Shown here piece by piece: positions 44,001 through 51,208 of a DNA stretch of 64,000 bases (positions are counted from its first letter, which is position 1; each line of letters begins with the position of its first letter). Both the position numbers and the translations under genes were made by a program. The stretch spans positions 1 to 64,000 of the forward strand of contig DBFBGR010000011.1 of NCBI GenBank assembly GCA_048201935.1. The letters run 5' to 3'. The notes under the pieces are model-generated. The model made no database searches. It was not told the DNA's origin and saw only the letters and a list, made by a program, of their open reading frames with translations. This DNA comes from MGBC124762 sp048201935 (GTDB lineage: Bacteria > Bacillota > Clostridia > Oscillospirales > Oscillospiraceae).

Positions 44001-47000
44001 TCAAGCTGGTCCTGGACACCGTGAAGGGGAGCTTCACCGCCAGTGTGGACGGCGTGGAGCTGGGCAGCGACAAGCTGAGCAATTCCAACGGTTCGGTGGC
44101 CTTGACCAACATTGACAACATCGCGTTTTTGACCGAAAAAGCCACCACCGCCCAGGTCTATGTGGACGATGTCCTGATCAGCGTCAAGGCCAGCCAGGGC
44201 GGCGAGGAGCCCGATCCCGGGCCCGGCCCGGAGGACCCGGACGAGCCTGTGGAGGGCCTGTTGAAGGACCCCGGGGCGTGGACCCTGAGCGACTCGGCCA
44301 CCATCTCCAAGGGCAAGCTGATCATCAACGCCGGAGAGGCCTCCAGCAACAACCGCGTCGATGTCTCCGGCCAGGGGGTCAAGACCCTTGCCTTCCATGT
44401 GGCGGTGGATGTGGACGAGATAAAGAACCTAAAGGGCGGCGTCAACTTCCGGGACGAGAACGGAAACACGGTGTTGCGCTTTAAGATGCAAAGTGGCCGC
44501 TTCCGCCTGTCCGACATGAGCCTGGACCCGGCGGGCAAGACGGTGTACAAGTCCATCGGCGGGAGCTTCGCCAAGCAGGATGAGTTTGACATCCGCATCG
44601 AGCTCTTCCCAGCCACGGAGAAAAAGAACGCCTACGTCAGGGTCTACAAGGATGGGGTTTCTCTGGGTGAGGACTTTGTGCTCCAGGGGGAGAACGCCGC
44701 CACCCTGGAGAACATCACCCGGCTCTACTTCTTTACCGACTCCAACTCCGCCGGGACCTATACCTACCGTGATATTTTTTACACCACCGGGGAGAAGACC
44801 CCGGTCCACACCGGTAGCGTGGACCTGCTGAGCGGGAACTGGAAACTGACGCTCCCTGTGGAGGACCCGGACAAGCCGGGCTCCGCCCTGGAAAAGGACC
44901 CGGCGCGGTTGGCCGGTGGCTATGCCGACGAGTACTTCTTCGCTGCCACCGATGACAATGGGGACGACGCCGTTGTGTTTCGCACTCCGCTTCAGGGAAG
45001 CTATATGGCGAATACCGCGCTGGAAGAGGTAACGCCGTGGGCGGCGGAAGGCATCCGCACCTTGACGCTGGAGCAAAAGGTGACCGCCGTACCGGCTGAC
45101 GGCGAGGTGGTCCTGGCCACCATCTGTGGCGCCGCGCGCAATGGGGAGGCCCTTCCCGACCTGGCCCAGGTCCGCTATGCCTACGACAGCGCCAAGGGGA
45201 CGGGCAGAGTGATCGTGGCCTTGAGTAAGACGACCCAGGCGGACACCGGCGCCGATATTTACGAGCTGGAGGACGTGGCGCTGGGGCAAAGGATCGAGGC
45301 CGTGTTCCAAGTGAAAAGCCAGGGGCTTTCGCTGGCGGTCACGACCAATGGAGTCACCCGGAATTTCAACCGCGAATTTAGTGGGGCCGGGCAAAAGTGG
45401 GCCGCGGGTCTGTATACCCTGCGACTGGGTAGCGGTGTTTTGAACAGCACGGACACCGGCAAAGATGCCTGCGCGGAGGTGTGGCTCTACCGGGCCGCTA
45501 CCACCTACAAACCGCCCTACGTTTTCAACGGTGGCGGCGGCAATAAGACCGACTTCTCGGACGGCAGCAGCGTGAAGGAAGAGACGCTGGGCGACGGGAC
45601 GGTTGCCATCACCCAGACGGCGGCCAACGGCGACACCATCCGCACCGAGCGGCGGCCGGACGGCACCGTGCGGATCACGGTGAAAGCCCAAAATGGCGAC
45701 GGGTCCGTTACCGTGGACGAGGCCGGGACAGCCCGGGCCACGGTGGAGCTCTCCGCTCTGGCAGTGGGCAGGGCCGAGCGTTTGGACGAGGTTTTGACTC
45801 TACCCCTGCCCCAGCTCTCAGCGGGTAAGGACTTGGAGCGCGCGCCCACGGTGGACATCACCAAAAATACAGGCGGTCCCATCTGGGTCAAGGCGCCCCT
45901 CAAGCAGCCAGGCCAGGGAACTGTTCCGATGGTGAAAGGACCGGACGGCGCCTGGGAGATCGTCAAGATGTCCGTGGTCACCGAGGACGGCGTGCTGTTC
46001 TCGCTGCCTGGCAGCGAGACCGTCAAACTGGTGGACAATGCCAAGCGTTTTGACGATGTGAGCGCGAGCCACTGGGCCGCGGGGGCGGTGGACTTTGCCA
46101 GCGGCCGGGAGCTGCTTGTGGGCACCGGCGGTGGCCTGTTCGACCCTGAGGGGGCCACCACCCGCGCCGCCGTGGTCACCATTCTGGCCCGGCTGGCCGG
46201 AGAGGATACAAGCGGCGGCGAGACCTGGTACAGCAAGGGCATGGCCTGGGCCGTGAACCAGGGGGTCTCCGACGGGACCGCCCCGGAGGCCCACATTACC
46301 CGGGAACAGCTTGTGACCATGCTCCACCGCCAAGCCGGGAAGCCCGCCGCCTCCGGGCAGAGGGCCAATGGCTTTACGGACGGCCACACCGTGTCCGACT
46401 GGGCCGCTCCCGCGGTGGAGTGGGCCCTTCAGGCCGGGTTGCTGCGGGGCCGGAGCAATGGGACTTTGGACCCCGCGGGGACTGCTACCCGCGCGGAGAC
46501 CGCCACGCTGCTGATGCGCTATTGCATGTGGAACCTGGGTGTGGAGTTGGAGACCGCTACGCCCAGCGGCGGCACGGTGGAAGAGGCGGTGGCCTTTGCG
46601 CAGGATTTTGAAGCGGAGCAGATCGGCCGGTCGTGGGCCAGGGGGACAAGTGTGGTGGACCTTGAGGGCAACCGGGTCGTGGAGATCACGGATACCAACG
46701 CCGCCGCCAGCACCGCCCTCACCTATTCCTTCGCTCCGCAGAGAGGTAAAGTCACCATCTCCTTTAAGGCGTATATGGACCCCGAGGCGCCTGCCTCTGT
46801 GCTGGTCATGACCGCCGGAAGCTTCCGGCAGACCGGCAAGTACAGCTCCAACAGCAACGGGGAGTTCCTGCGGGTCAAGACCACCGGTGAAAGCAGCAGG
46901 TTCCAGTTCCGGGGCGGCGACTCTACCAAGACCCCCTCGGTCACCGCCGGGGGCTATACCTGCGGCGAGTGGATCGACATGAAGGTGGTCGCGGACACCG

Positions 47001-50000
47001 ACGCCCAGACCTTTGCCGTCTATGCCGACGGCGAACTGCTGGGGAGCAACCAGTCCATGAGCGGAAAGGGTGGCGGAAGGATCCAGCGTATCGACAACAT
47101 CACCTTTATGACGGAAAAGGCCGGACTGGCCCACGTGTATGTGGACGACGTGAAGGTCACCGGGAAGGTCCGTGAATTCTCGGTGTGGGACGAGAGCGTG
47201 GCCGGCTGTCTGGCCGCGGTGGGCGCCACGGGAACGGGACTTTTGGACGAGCCTTCCCGGTGGCAGCTCAAGCAGGGCGAGATCGTGGACGGCACGCTGG
47301 TCGTTTTGACCGGGGAAGACGCGGCCGCCAACAAGGTGGCGGTATCCGGCCAAGGCAATAAGGAGCTGACCTTTACCGTGGAGGCCAGCAATGATACCGA
47401 GGCCAAGGGCGGCGTCCGATTGGTCAGCGGCGGTACTGAGGTGGCGCGCTTCAAGCTGGACAGCGGCAAGATCAAGTTTACCGATATGCGCACCGATGAG
47501 GCCGGAAAGGTGAGCTATGTGAATTTGGGCGCTTACAGCGCCGGTACGGCCTATGACATCCAACTTCTGATGATGGAAACGACCGTCAAGGTCTATGTGG
47601 ACGGCAAGCAGGCCGGCGGGGCGTACACCCTCCGGGACGAGGCTGCCGCGGCCCTGAAGGACCTGTCCCAGCTCAACTTCTTTACCGACAAGGGCGGCGC
47701 GGGCACGCTGACCTACAGCGACATCACCTTCCGTGCTGGCGTGGAGGCTCCCGAGGAGGCCCCCGCTCCCAACGTGACCCCCTCCGGGGACACGCCCGCC
47801 GGGACGGGCTGCATCGACTTCCTGGGCCAGGGCTGGAAGATCCAGCTGCCCGTGGAAAATCCCGCCAAGGCGGGCTCGGTGCTGGAGATCAGCCCGGCTG
47901 AACTGGCCGCGGGCTACGCCGACGAGTTCTTCTACGCCGACAAGGATGAGGATGGGACCCCCGCCGTGGTCTTCCACAGCCCGGTAAAGGGCTTTAAGAC
48001 GGGCAACACCAGCTACGCCCGCTCGGAGCTCCGGGAGCTGATCGACCCCAGCGACAGCAAGGTCAACTGGGGCTGGCAGGGGACCCACACTCTGGTGACC
48101 GAGGAGCGGGTGACCCATGTGCCCGCCAGCGGCCAGACCATCACCTCCCAGATCCACGGCATTGAGAAAAACGGCGACAATGCCAATCCCCTGGTGAAGG
48201 TCCGCTATGTCTATAACCAGGCCAAGGGCACCGGCGCAGTGCGGGTGGAGTTGAAGAACACCACCTCCCCCACCTCCTACGACTTCAAGTACGACTTCCC
48301 CAATGTGGCTCTGGGCCAGAAGTTCAAGACGGAGATCCAGGTCTTTGACGGGGCCGCCTGCGTCACCATCAGCACCACCGACGCCGATGGCAGCACTCGC
48401 TCCGAGACCTACCGCCACGACTTTGTGGCCGCCGACCCCTACTGGAAGGAGACCCTCTACTACTTCAAGCTGGGCAACTACGTCCAGGACAACAAGGACG
48501 AGAGCGACGGGGCCTACGCCGATGTGTGGGTCTATAGCTCCTCCATCACCCACACCGACACGGTGGACAAGATCCCCGTCTCCTCCATCACCATGGACCA
48601 GCCCCAGGTGTCCATCCGCTCCGGCGAGCGCACCGCCCTCAGCGTCTCCTCCGCGCCCATCAAGGCCTATGACAAGTCGGTCACCTGGGCGGTGACCGAG
48701 GGGGCGGACGTGGCTGTGGTGGATAAAAACGGCTATGTCACCGGCATCAAGGAAGGGACCGCCGTGATCACCGCCACCAGCGTCAGCAATCCCGCCGCCA
48801 CCACCTCCTGCACCGTGTCGGTAAAGGACGTGGCCGTGGTGGAGGTCAAGCCCATCTGCGCGGTGGACTTCAACGGCGACAGCGCCGACCCCGCCGGCTA
48901 CGGCGGCGACGGCTGCGTTATCACCAGCGACGCTCCCCAGGGGACCCAGGTAAAGGTGGCCGATGGCGTGGTCACCCTGACCGACGACTCCAACGCCGCT
49001 CCCGCCAAGCTCTCGGTGGTCTTCGCGCCCCAGACCGATACCACCACCATCTCCTTCCGCCTGCGTATCGATGCCTTGGGCGAGCGCAAGGCGGGCGGCG
49101 TGGACTTTGGCCGGCTGTACGCCGTGGCCGCCGGGTCGGACGAGTGGTACACCAATGAGACCGAACTCTTCCGCATCCGAAACAACGCCAAGGGCACCCT
49201 GGGCTCCTTCTCCGGCCTGAGCTACGTCCTCACCGACCACTATGACGAGATCGCCACCAACGCCGACAAGGTGCTGGGCGGCTATGGCGACTGGGTGGAT
49301 GTGACCTACATCGTCACCCCCAACAACGGCACCGCCAAGGCCAACACCACCGACGTGTATATGAACGGCTATCCCGTGGCCATGGCGGTGGAAAACCGCA
49401 ACGGCGTGGACTACGTGAACCGCCTGGATATCCAGACCGGTACCGACGACAAGCTGACCTTCAGCGTGGACGATGTGAAGGTGTTCACCGGCATCGTCCT
49501 GCCGGAAAACACCGAGCTTGTGAAGCCTGCCTCTGTTTCGCTGGTGTGGGTCCCCGCCGTAATGGCGGTAATGGACTCCGCCCAGACGGCGGTGGAGGTG
49601 GCTCCCGCGCTGGGTTATGAGAAGGTGAGCTACCATGTGGTCTCCGGCGACGCCGTGACCGTCAGCGACGACGGCACCATCACCGCCATCCGCCCCGGCA
49701 CCGCCGAGGTGCGGGCGCAGAGCGTGCTGGACAGCGCCGTCTTTGACCAAAAGACGATCACCGTTCAGCCCAGCGTGGTCCGGCCCCAGAGCCTCAGCGT
49801 TCCCGCCGCGATCCATGTGGAGCCCGGCGCCATCCAGCAGCTCCAGGCGTCCGTCCTCCCCGCCAACGCGGAGGAGCAGGGCCTGAAGTACGAGGTGATC
49901 TCGGGCAGCGAGGTGGCCTCGGTGAACAGCCGGGGCCTGGTCACCGGCAAGAGCGTGGGCACGGCAATGATCCGAGTCACCAGCCTCAGCGACAGCGCCG

Positions 50001-51172
50001 TCACCGAAACGGTGCCCGTGTCGGTGACCAAGACCATGACCCCCGGCGCGGTCATCTTTGCCGAGGACTTTGCCTCCGGCGAGCTGGACGGCAAGCGGTG
50101 GGGCGTGTCCCTGGCCAAGGACAACACCTTTGTGGATATGGCGGACGGCGCCATGACCCTGATCGACGCCAACCCCGCCGCCAACCCCAAGGTCACCCTG
50201 GACTTTACCCCGGTGTCCGGCAAGGTGGCCATCCAGTTCAAGGTCAAGGTGAATGGCGAAGTGACCATCCAGGGCGGCACCGAGAAGTCCACCGGCTACC
50301 GCAACCTCCGTATCGCCTTTGGCGCGGGGAACATCACCGCCACCGCCAACGAGTCCTTCTGCGTCCGCTCCAACGGGACCCACTTCACCTACAATACCTC
50401 GGGGGCCACCTATGTGGCCATGCCCGGCGACTACGACATTTCCCAGTGGAATGAACTGACACTGGTCACCACCATCAACGTGGCCGGGCCAGACACCACC
50501 GATGTCTATGTCAACGGCGTCAAGGTCCTGGAGAACGCCCCCAACAAGGTGGACTACCCCGCCATCGACAAGCTGTGCTTCTCCGCCGACACCGCCAATG
50601 TGGCCTCCTTCACCATCGACGACTTGGGCATCTGGGCCGGGGACCTGGGCGACAAGCCCGCCAATCTGGCCGCCGGGAAGTTCAGTGACGTGCCTGCCGG
50701 CCATTGGGCCGCGGAGTCCATCGCCTTCGCCAGTGAGAAGGGGCTTCTGACCGGCACCGGCGACGGGGCCTTCTCTCCCGACGCCGTCACCACCCGGGCC
50801 ACGGTGGTCACCATCCTGGCCCGCCTGGACGGGGTGGATACCTCCGGCGGTGAGAGCTGGTACGCCAAGGGTACCGACTGGGCCGTCTCCAAGGGCATCT
50901 CCGACGGCACCGACCCCAACGGCGCCATCAGCCGGGAGCAGTTCGTGACCATGCTTTACCGCTACGCCGGACAGCCCGAGACCGCCGGCCAGGCCCTTTC
51001 CACCTTTGCCGACGGCGGCGCCGTCTCGGCTTGGGCCGCGCCCGCCATGGAGTGGGCGGTGGCCAACGGCCTGATGAAGGGCCGCGCCGACGGCACCCTG
51101 GATCCTGCTGGCACCACCACCCGGGCCGAGGCCGCCGCCCTGCTGGCGCGCTACTGCCAGAGCGTCCGGTGA
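38099..51172 (+). CDS. Giant secreted SLH-anchored multidomain lyase/esterase (three PL7-like modules)
   Basis: 4357 residues. Signal peptide 1-35 (ends LPALAA). Two type-A modules lie at about 40-430, split by a PTPTPTP linker; type-A modules recur near 1655, 2055 and 3050. Type-B (concanavalin-like) modules lie near 440, 1830, 2830, 3590 and 3985. Atrophied Ig/BIG2 repeats are near 820-1010, 3490 and 3810-3980. An SGNH/CE12-like esterase spans 1124-1366 (Ser1134; D1333-DTH1336). PL7-like alginate-lyase-2 modules span 1395-1641 (R1466 SEL, Q1509-I-H1511, Y near 1612), 2238-2471 (motifs lost) and 3237-3486 (R3308, Q3351-I-H3353, Y3455). SLH triplets are at 2649-2813 and 4194-4357. ATG 38099 has GGAGG eight bases ahead; a TTG two codons earlier is rejected. 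It should bind the cell wall and depolymerise an alginate-like polymer. Confidence 0.9.
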   Translation: MNTRKSLKQMVSMLLVCCMLATVIPAMALPALAAGQETSLQDVTLTETSTSSTNRTVSGTGNKTLSFTAAITDPDTTLKANIKMYRDPGEGEGTSKVEVLRFKLDRGKIKLSDLTKTGTSINYTTMASYADGQTYALKLVLIPAKGETPATVKLYQVDDQTESQLGDDLQMPEGVTLEELTRLSFAVDSNSSAGASVTFSDMVYATGVDLGGEEPGESQSPDPTTSPSTEPTEAPTPTPTPTPTPTPPPSGTDLPEGLTVSGASAKHEYSVSGTGNKVLAFTATPGGEGTLKSGIKFYSKVDGATTEVLRFKLDSGKMIITDLRTEPENPSKVVYQKLSDYAVGTSYSLKLVVIPATDQARLLAADSDTSAARVRLLQVSGNGETQLGEDYVLTSGATLDEFTKLSFFTDSNNAGSLTYQDISYETDVDLGGGEDPDTETKTVFSEDFQGEPSYRDSANVSITTLESGNKVLEIQDTSDTASSKASFAFEPQSGEITISFKINMLVEENNIVYMRCGSHANTTTPTWATAANGTMVQLTFGDADATKAAQHRLRFKGGGESTNAGTTNDSYKIGGWTQVKLVLDTDQGTFQVFSDGAELGEGDLSYPAAANTTDLAGIDNIAFVSNSKAIASAYIDDITVTVAKKEEEGPKPAATEYWKPAQADGETLTLTEETVVATLPTSKITMAMGAGEYEVRNNSNGKPVTLGGVEYTKRLNGLSGNSPKPEQKKGEYFKFVIPAEVAAGELEIAYRLNAGRVLRVMEDGQPMSAYDSPEPLQVNTDTTLKLAVEGGKTYLVYVESSMPYLYGFSFRPVDKEADMALFQAEIDKLGFDWIKGQNTSADAVDKDLVLDTSYLSAFGMCDVTWISSSVAVDGSGKVNRLATDTAVTLTANISVQQISYLNLNKAFTVTVKALADDAQAVASAKETLTLGSTTAVKKDLVLPAEGMHATSITWVSSDPAVVTVDATKGLGVIHPNDTTAQSVTLTATITRGGATETKTFEVTVAVAKILDVNAWAYTNAEDQTYFAPTDGGKLKSINVTNNNQHLDTDDYKFKVEVLGADGTVKYTSAEYTASAFFTHGAGVSEHLALNTPMDATDTFRVTAYDADKTYVTVTHGAADNTVAPGAKLFVIGDSTAAVYADKKYPQKGWAQVLEPFFDGVTVVDLALPGRSSLDFKTKPNFETLKSEIGPGDYLIIQFGHNDSHTADASIYTDPNLDRFSDGDAPSYKKNMAEYVTLAWDAGAYPIIATSISRRKLDDNVGQLYANAARALAEELSIPCVDVLNLSNGWINKVGLTEAIDMFLTVKPQDSRFYNDPEYNEQSEFWAGNVSKPDDTHVNVNGANLIAMYAANGIVDLGIPLGAKRSDKVVPETLPHYADAISGPPVGGDRTPAQTGCIDFAGDGWKLQLPVEDPQKPGSVLEKTPAQLAGGYYDDYFYADTDAAGTEAVVFHAPVDGFKTANTSYARSELREMLDPADKTVNWTWEGTHTFVAEQAVTHVPANGRTITSQIHGIEKNGDNANPLVKVRYAYDAAGAMGKVVVEIKKTTAPSSDDFKYEFPNVALGQKYRTAIQVKDGVASVTIATTENGVERSETYTKDFVAEDENWKNTLYYYKVGNYVQDNTDTSANAYADVWVYSAAVTHLRPGEDQPLPELPGSLTVTAGADAVSNKYAVSGTGNKALTFTVTPSTTTTRLNGGFKFFVNGRAGREEVLRFKLDGGKFKIAEVGSGSISYTVLGSYKPENTYRLKLVLIPAQGAEKAKVKAYLVEDGKETQLGSDYALNSADLNEITVVDIFADSAGDGTFTYTDLAYETGVKLPEEGGDTPPVEGDIFKQDFEGEVNFATSNHAGAEVVTVEGNKVLAITDTETDASSTAARAVFAFPAANGEVTITFKLKVLSDSSIVAFVAGSQANTGSLCNSSAGEFVRLKTMGTGNNKEENDRRFQYRGGTGTGVTSQAYRYTSGTWMDVKLVLDTVKGSFTASVDGVELGSDKLSNSNGSVALTNIDNIAFLTEKATTAQVYVDDVLISVKASQGGEEPDPGPGPEDPDEPVEGLLKDPGAWTLSDSATISKGKLIINAGEASSNNRVDVSGQGVKTLAFHVAVDVDEIKNLKGGVNFRDENGNTVLRFKMQSGRFRLSDMSLDPAGKTVYKSIGGSFAKQDEFDIRIELFPATEKKNAYVRVYKDGVSLGEDFVLQGENAATLENITRLYFFTDSNSAGTYTYRDIFYTTGEKTPVHTGSVDLLSGNWKLTLPVEDPDKPGSALEKDPARLAGGYADEYFFAATDDNGDDAVVFRTPLQGSYMANTALEEVTPWAAEGIRTLTLEQKVTAVPADGEVVLATICGAARNGEALPDLAQVRYAYDSAKGTGRVIVALSKTTQADTGADIYELEDVALGQRIEAVFQVKSQGLSLAVTTNGVTRNFNREFSGAGQKWAAGLYTLRLGSGVLNSTDTGKDACAEVWLYRAATTYKPPYVFNGGGGNKTDFSDGSSVKEETLGDGTVAITQTAANGDTIRTERRPDGTVRITVKAQNGDGSVTVDEAGTARATVELSALAVGRAERLDEVLTLPLPQLSAGKDLERAPTVDITKNTGGPIWVKAPLKQPGQGTVPMVKGPDGAWEIVKMSVVTEDGVLFSLPGSETVKLVDNAKRFDDVSASHWAAGAVDFASGRELLVGTGGGLFDPEGATTRAAVVTILARLAGEDTSGGETWYSKGMAWAVNQGVSDGTAPEAHITREQLVTMLHRQAGKPAASGQRANGFTDGHTVSDWAAPAVEWALQAGLLRGRSNGTLDPAGTATRAETATLLMRYCMWNLGVELETATPSGGTVEEAVAFAQDFEAEQIGRSWARGTSVVDLEGNRVVEITDTNAAASTALTYSFAPQRGKVTISFKAYMDPEAPASVLVMTAGSFRQTGKYSSNSNGEFLRVKTTGESSRFQFRGGDSTKTPSVTAGGYTCGEWIDMKVVADTDAQTFAVYADGELLGSNQSMSGKGGGRIQRIDNITFMTEKAGLAHVYVDDVKVTGKVREFSVWDESVAGCLAAVGATGTGLLDEPSRWQLKQGEIVDGTLVVLTGEDAAANKVAVSGQGNKELTFTVEASNDTEAKGGVRLVSGGTEVARFKLDSGKIKFTDMRTDEAGKVSYVNLGAYSAGTAYDIQLLMMETTVKVYVDGKQAGGAYTLRDEAAAALKDLSQLNFFTDKGGAGTLTYSDITFRAGVEAPEEAPAPNVTPSGDTPAGTGCIDFLGQGWKIQLPVENPAKAGSVLEISPAELAAGYADEFFYADKDEDGTPAVVFHSPVKGFKTGNTSYARSELRELIDPSDSKVNWGWQGTHTLVTEERVTHVPASGQTITSQIHGIEKNGDNANPLVKVRYVYNQAKGTGAVRVELKNTTSPTSYDFKYDFPNVALGQKFKTEIQVFDGAACVTISTTDADGSTRSETYRHDFVAADPYWKETLYYFKLGNYVQDNKDESDGAYADVWVYSSSITHTDTVDKIPVSSITMDQPQVSIRSGERTALSVSSAPIKAYDKSVTWAVTEGADVAVVDKNGYVTGIKEGTAVITATSVSNPAATTSCTVSVKDVAVVEVKPICAVDFNGDSADPAGYGGDGCVITSDAPQGTQVKVADGVVTLTDDSNAAPAKLSVVFAPQTDTTTISFRLRIDALGERKAGGVDFGRLYAVAAGSDEWYTNETELFRIRNNAKGTLGSFSGLSYVLTDHYDEIATNADKVLGGYGDWVDVTYIVTPNNGTAKANTTDVYMNGYPVAMAVENRNGVDYVNRLDIQTGTDDKLTFSVDDVKVFTGIVLPENTELVKPASVSLVWVPAVMAVMDSAQTAVEVAPALGYEKVSYHVVSGDAVTVSDDGTITAIRPGTAEVRAQSVLDSAVFDQKTITVQPSVVRPQSLSVPAAIHVEPGAIQQLQASVLPANAEEQGLKYEVISGSEVASVNSRGLVTGKSVGTAMIRVTSLSDSAVTETVPVSVTKTMTPGAVIFAEDFASGELDGKRWGVSLAKDNTFVDMADGAMTLIDANPAANPKVTLDFTPVSGKVAIQFKVKVNGEVTIQGGTEKSTGYRNLRIAFGAGNITATANESFCVRSNGTHFTYNTSGATYVAMPGDYDISQWNELTLVTTINVAGPDTTDVYVNGVKVLENAPNKVDYPAIDKLCFSADTANVASFTIDDLGIWAGDLGDKPANLAAGKFSDVPAGHWAAESIAFASEKGLLTGTGDGAFSPDAVTTRATVVTILARLDGVDTSGGESWYAKGTDWAVSKGISDGTDPNGAISREQFVTMLYRYAGQPETAGQALSTFADGGAVSAWAAPAMEWAVANGLMKGRADGTLDPAGTTTRAEAAALLARYCQSVR

Positions 51173-51208
51173 CCCCCAGCCTATTCAACCAAGTGAGGAG
51201 CGAGTCAT

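Noticed and set aside
45818..50704. Antisense open frame of 1628 codons opposite the giant gene
   Set aside because: It is a Gly/His/Val-rich complement of a GC-rich coding frame, with no ribosome site or recognisable domain, fully explained by third-position GC of the sense gene.
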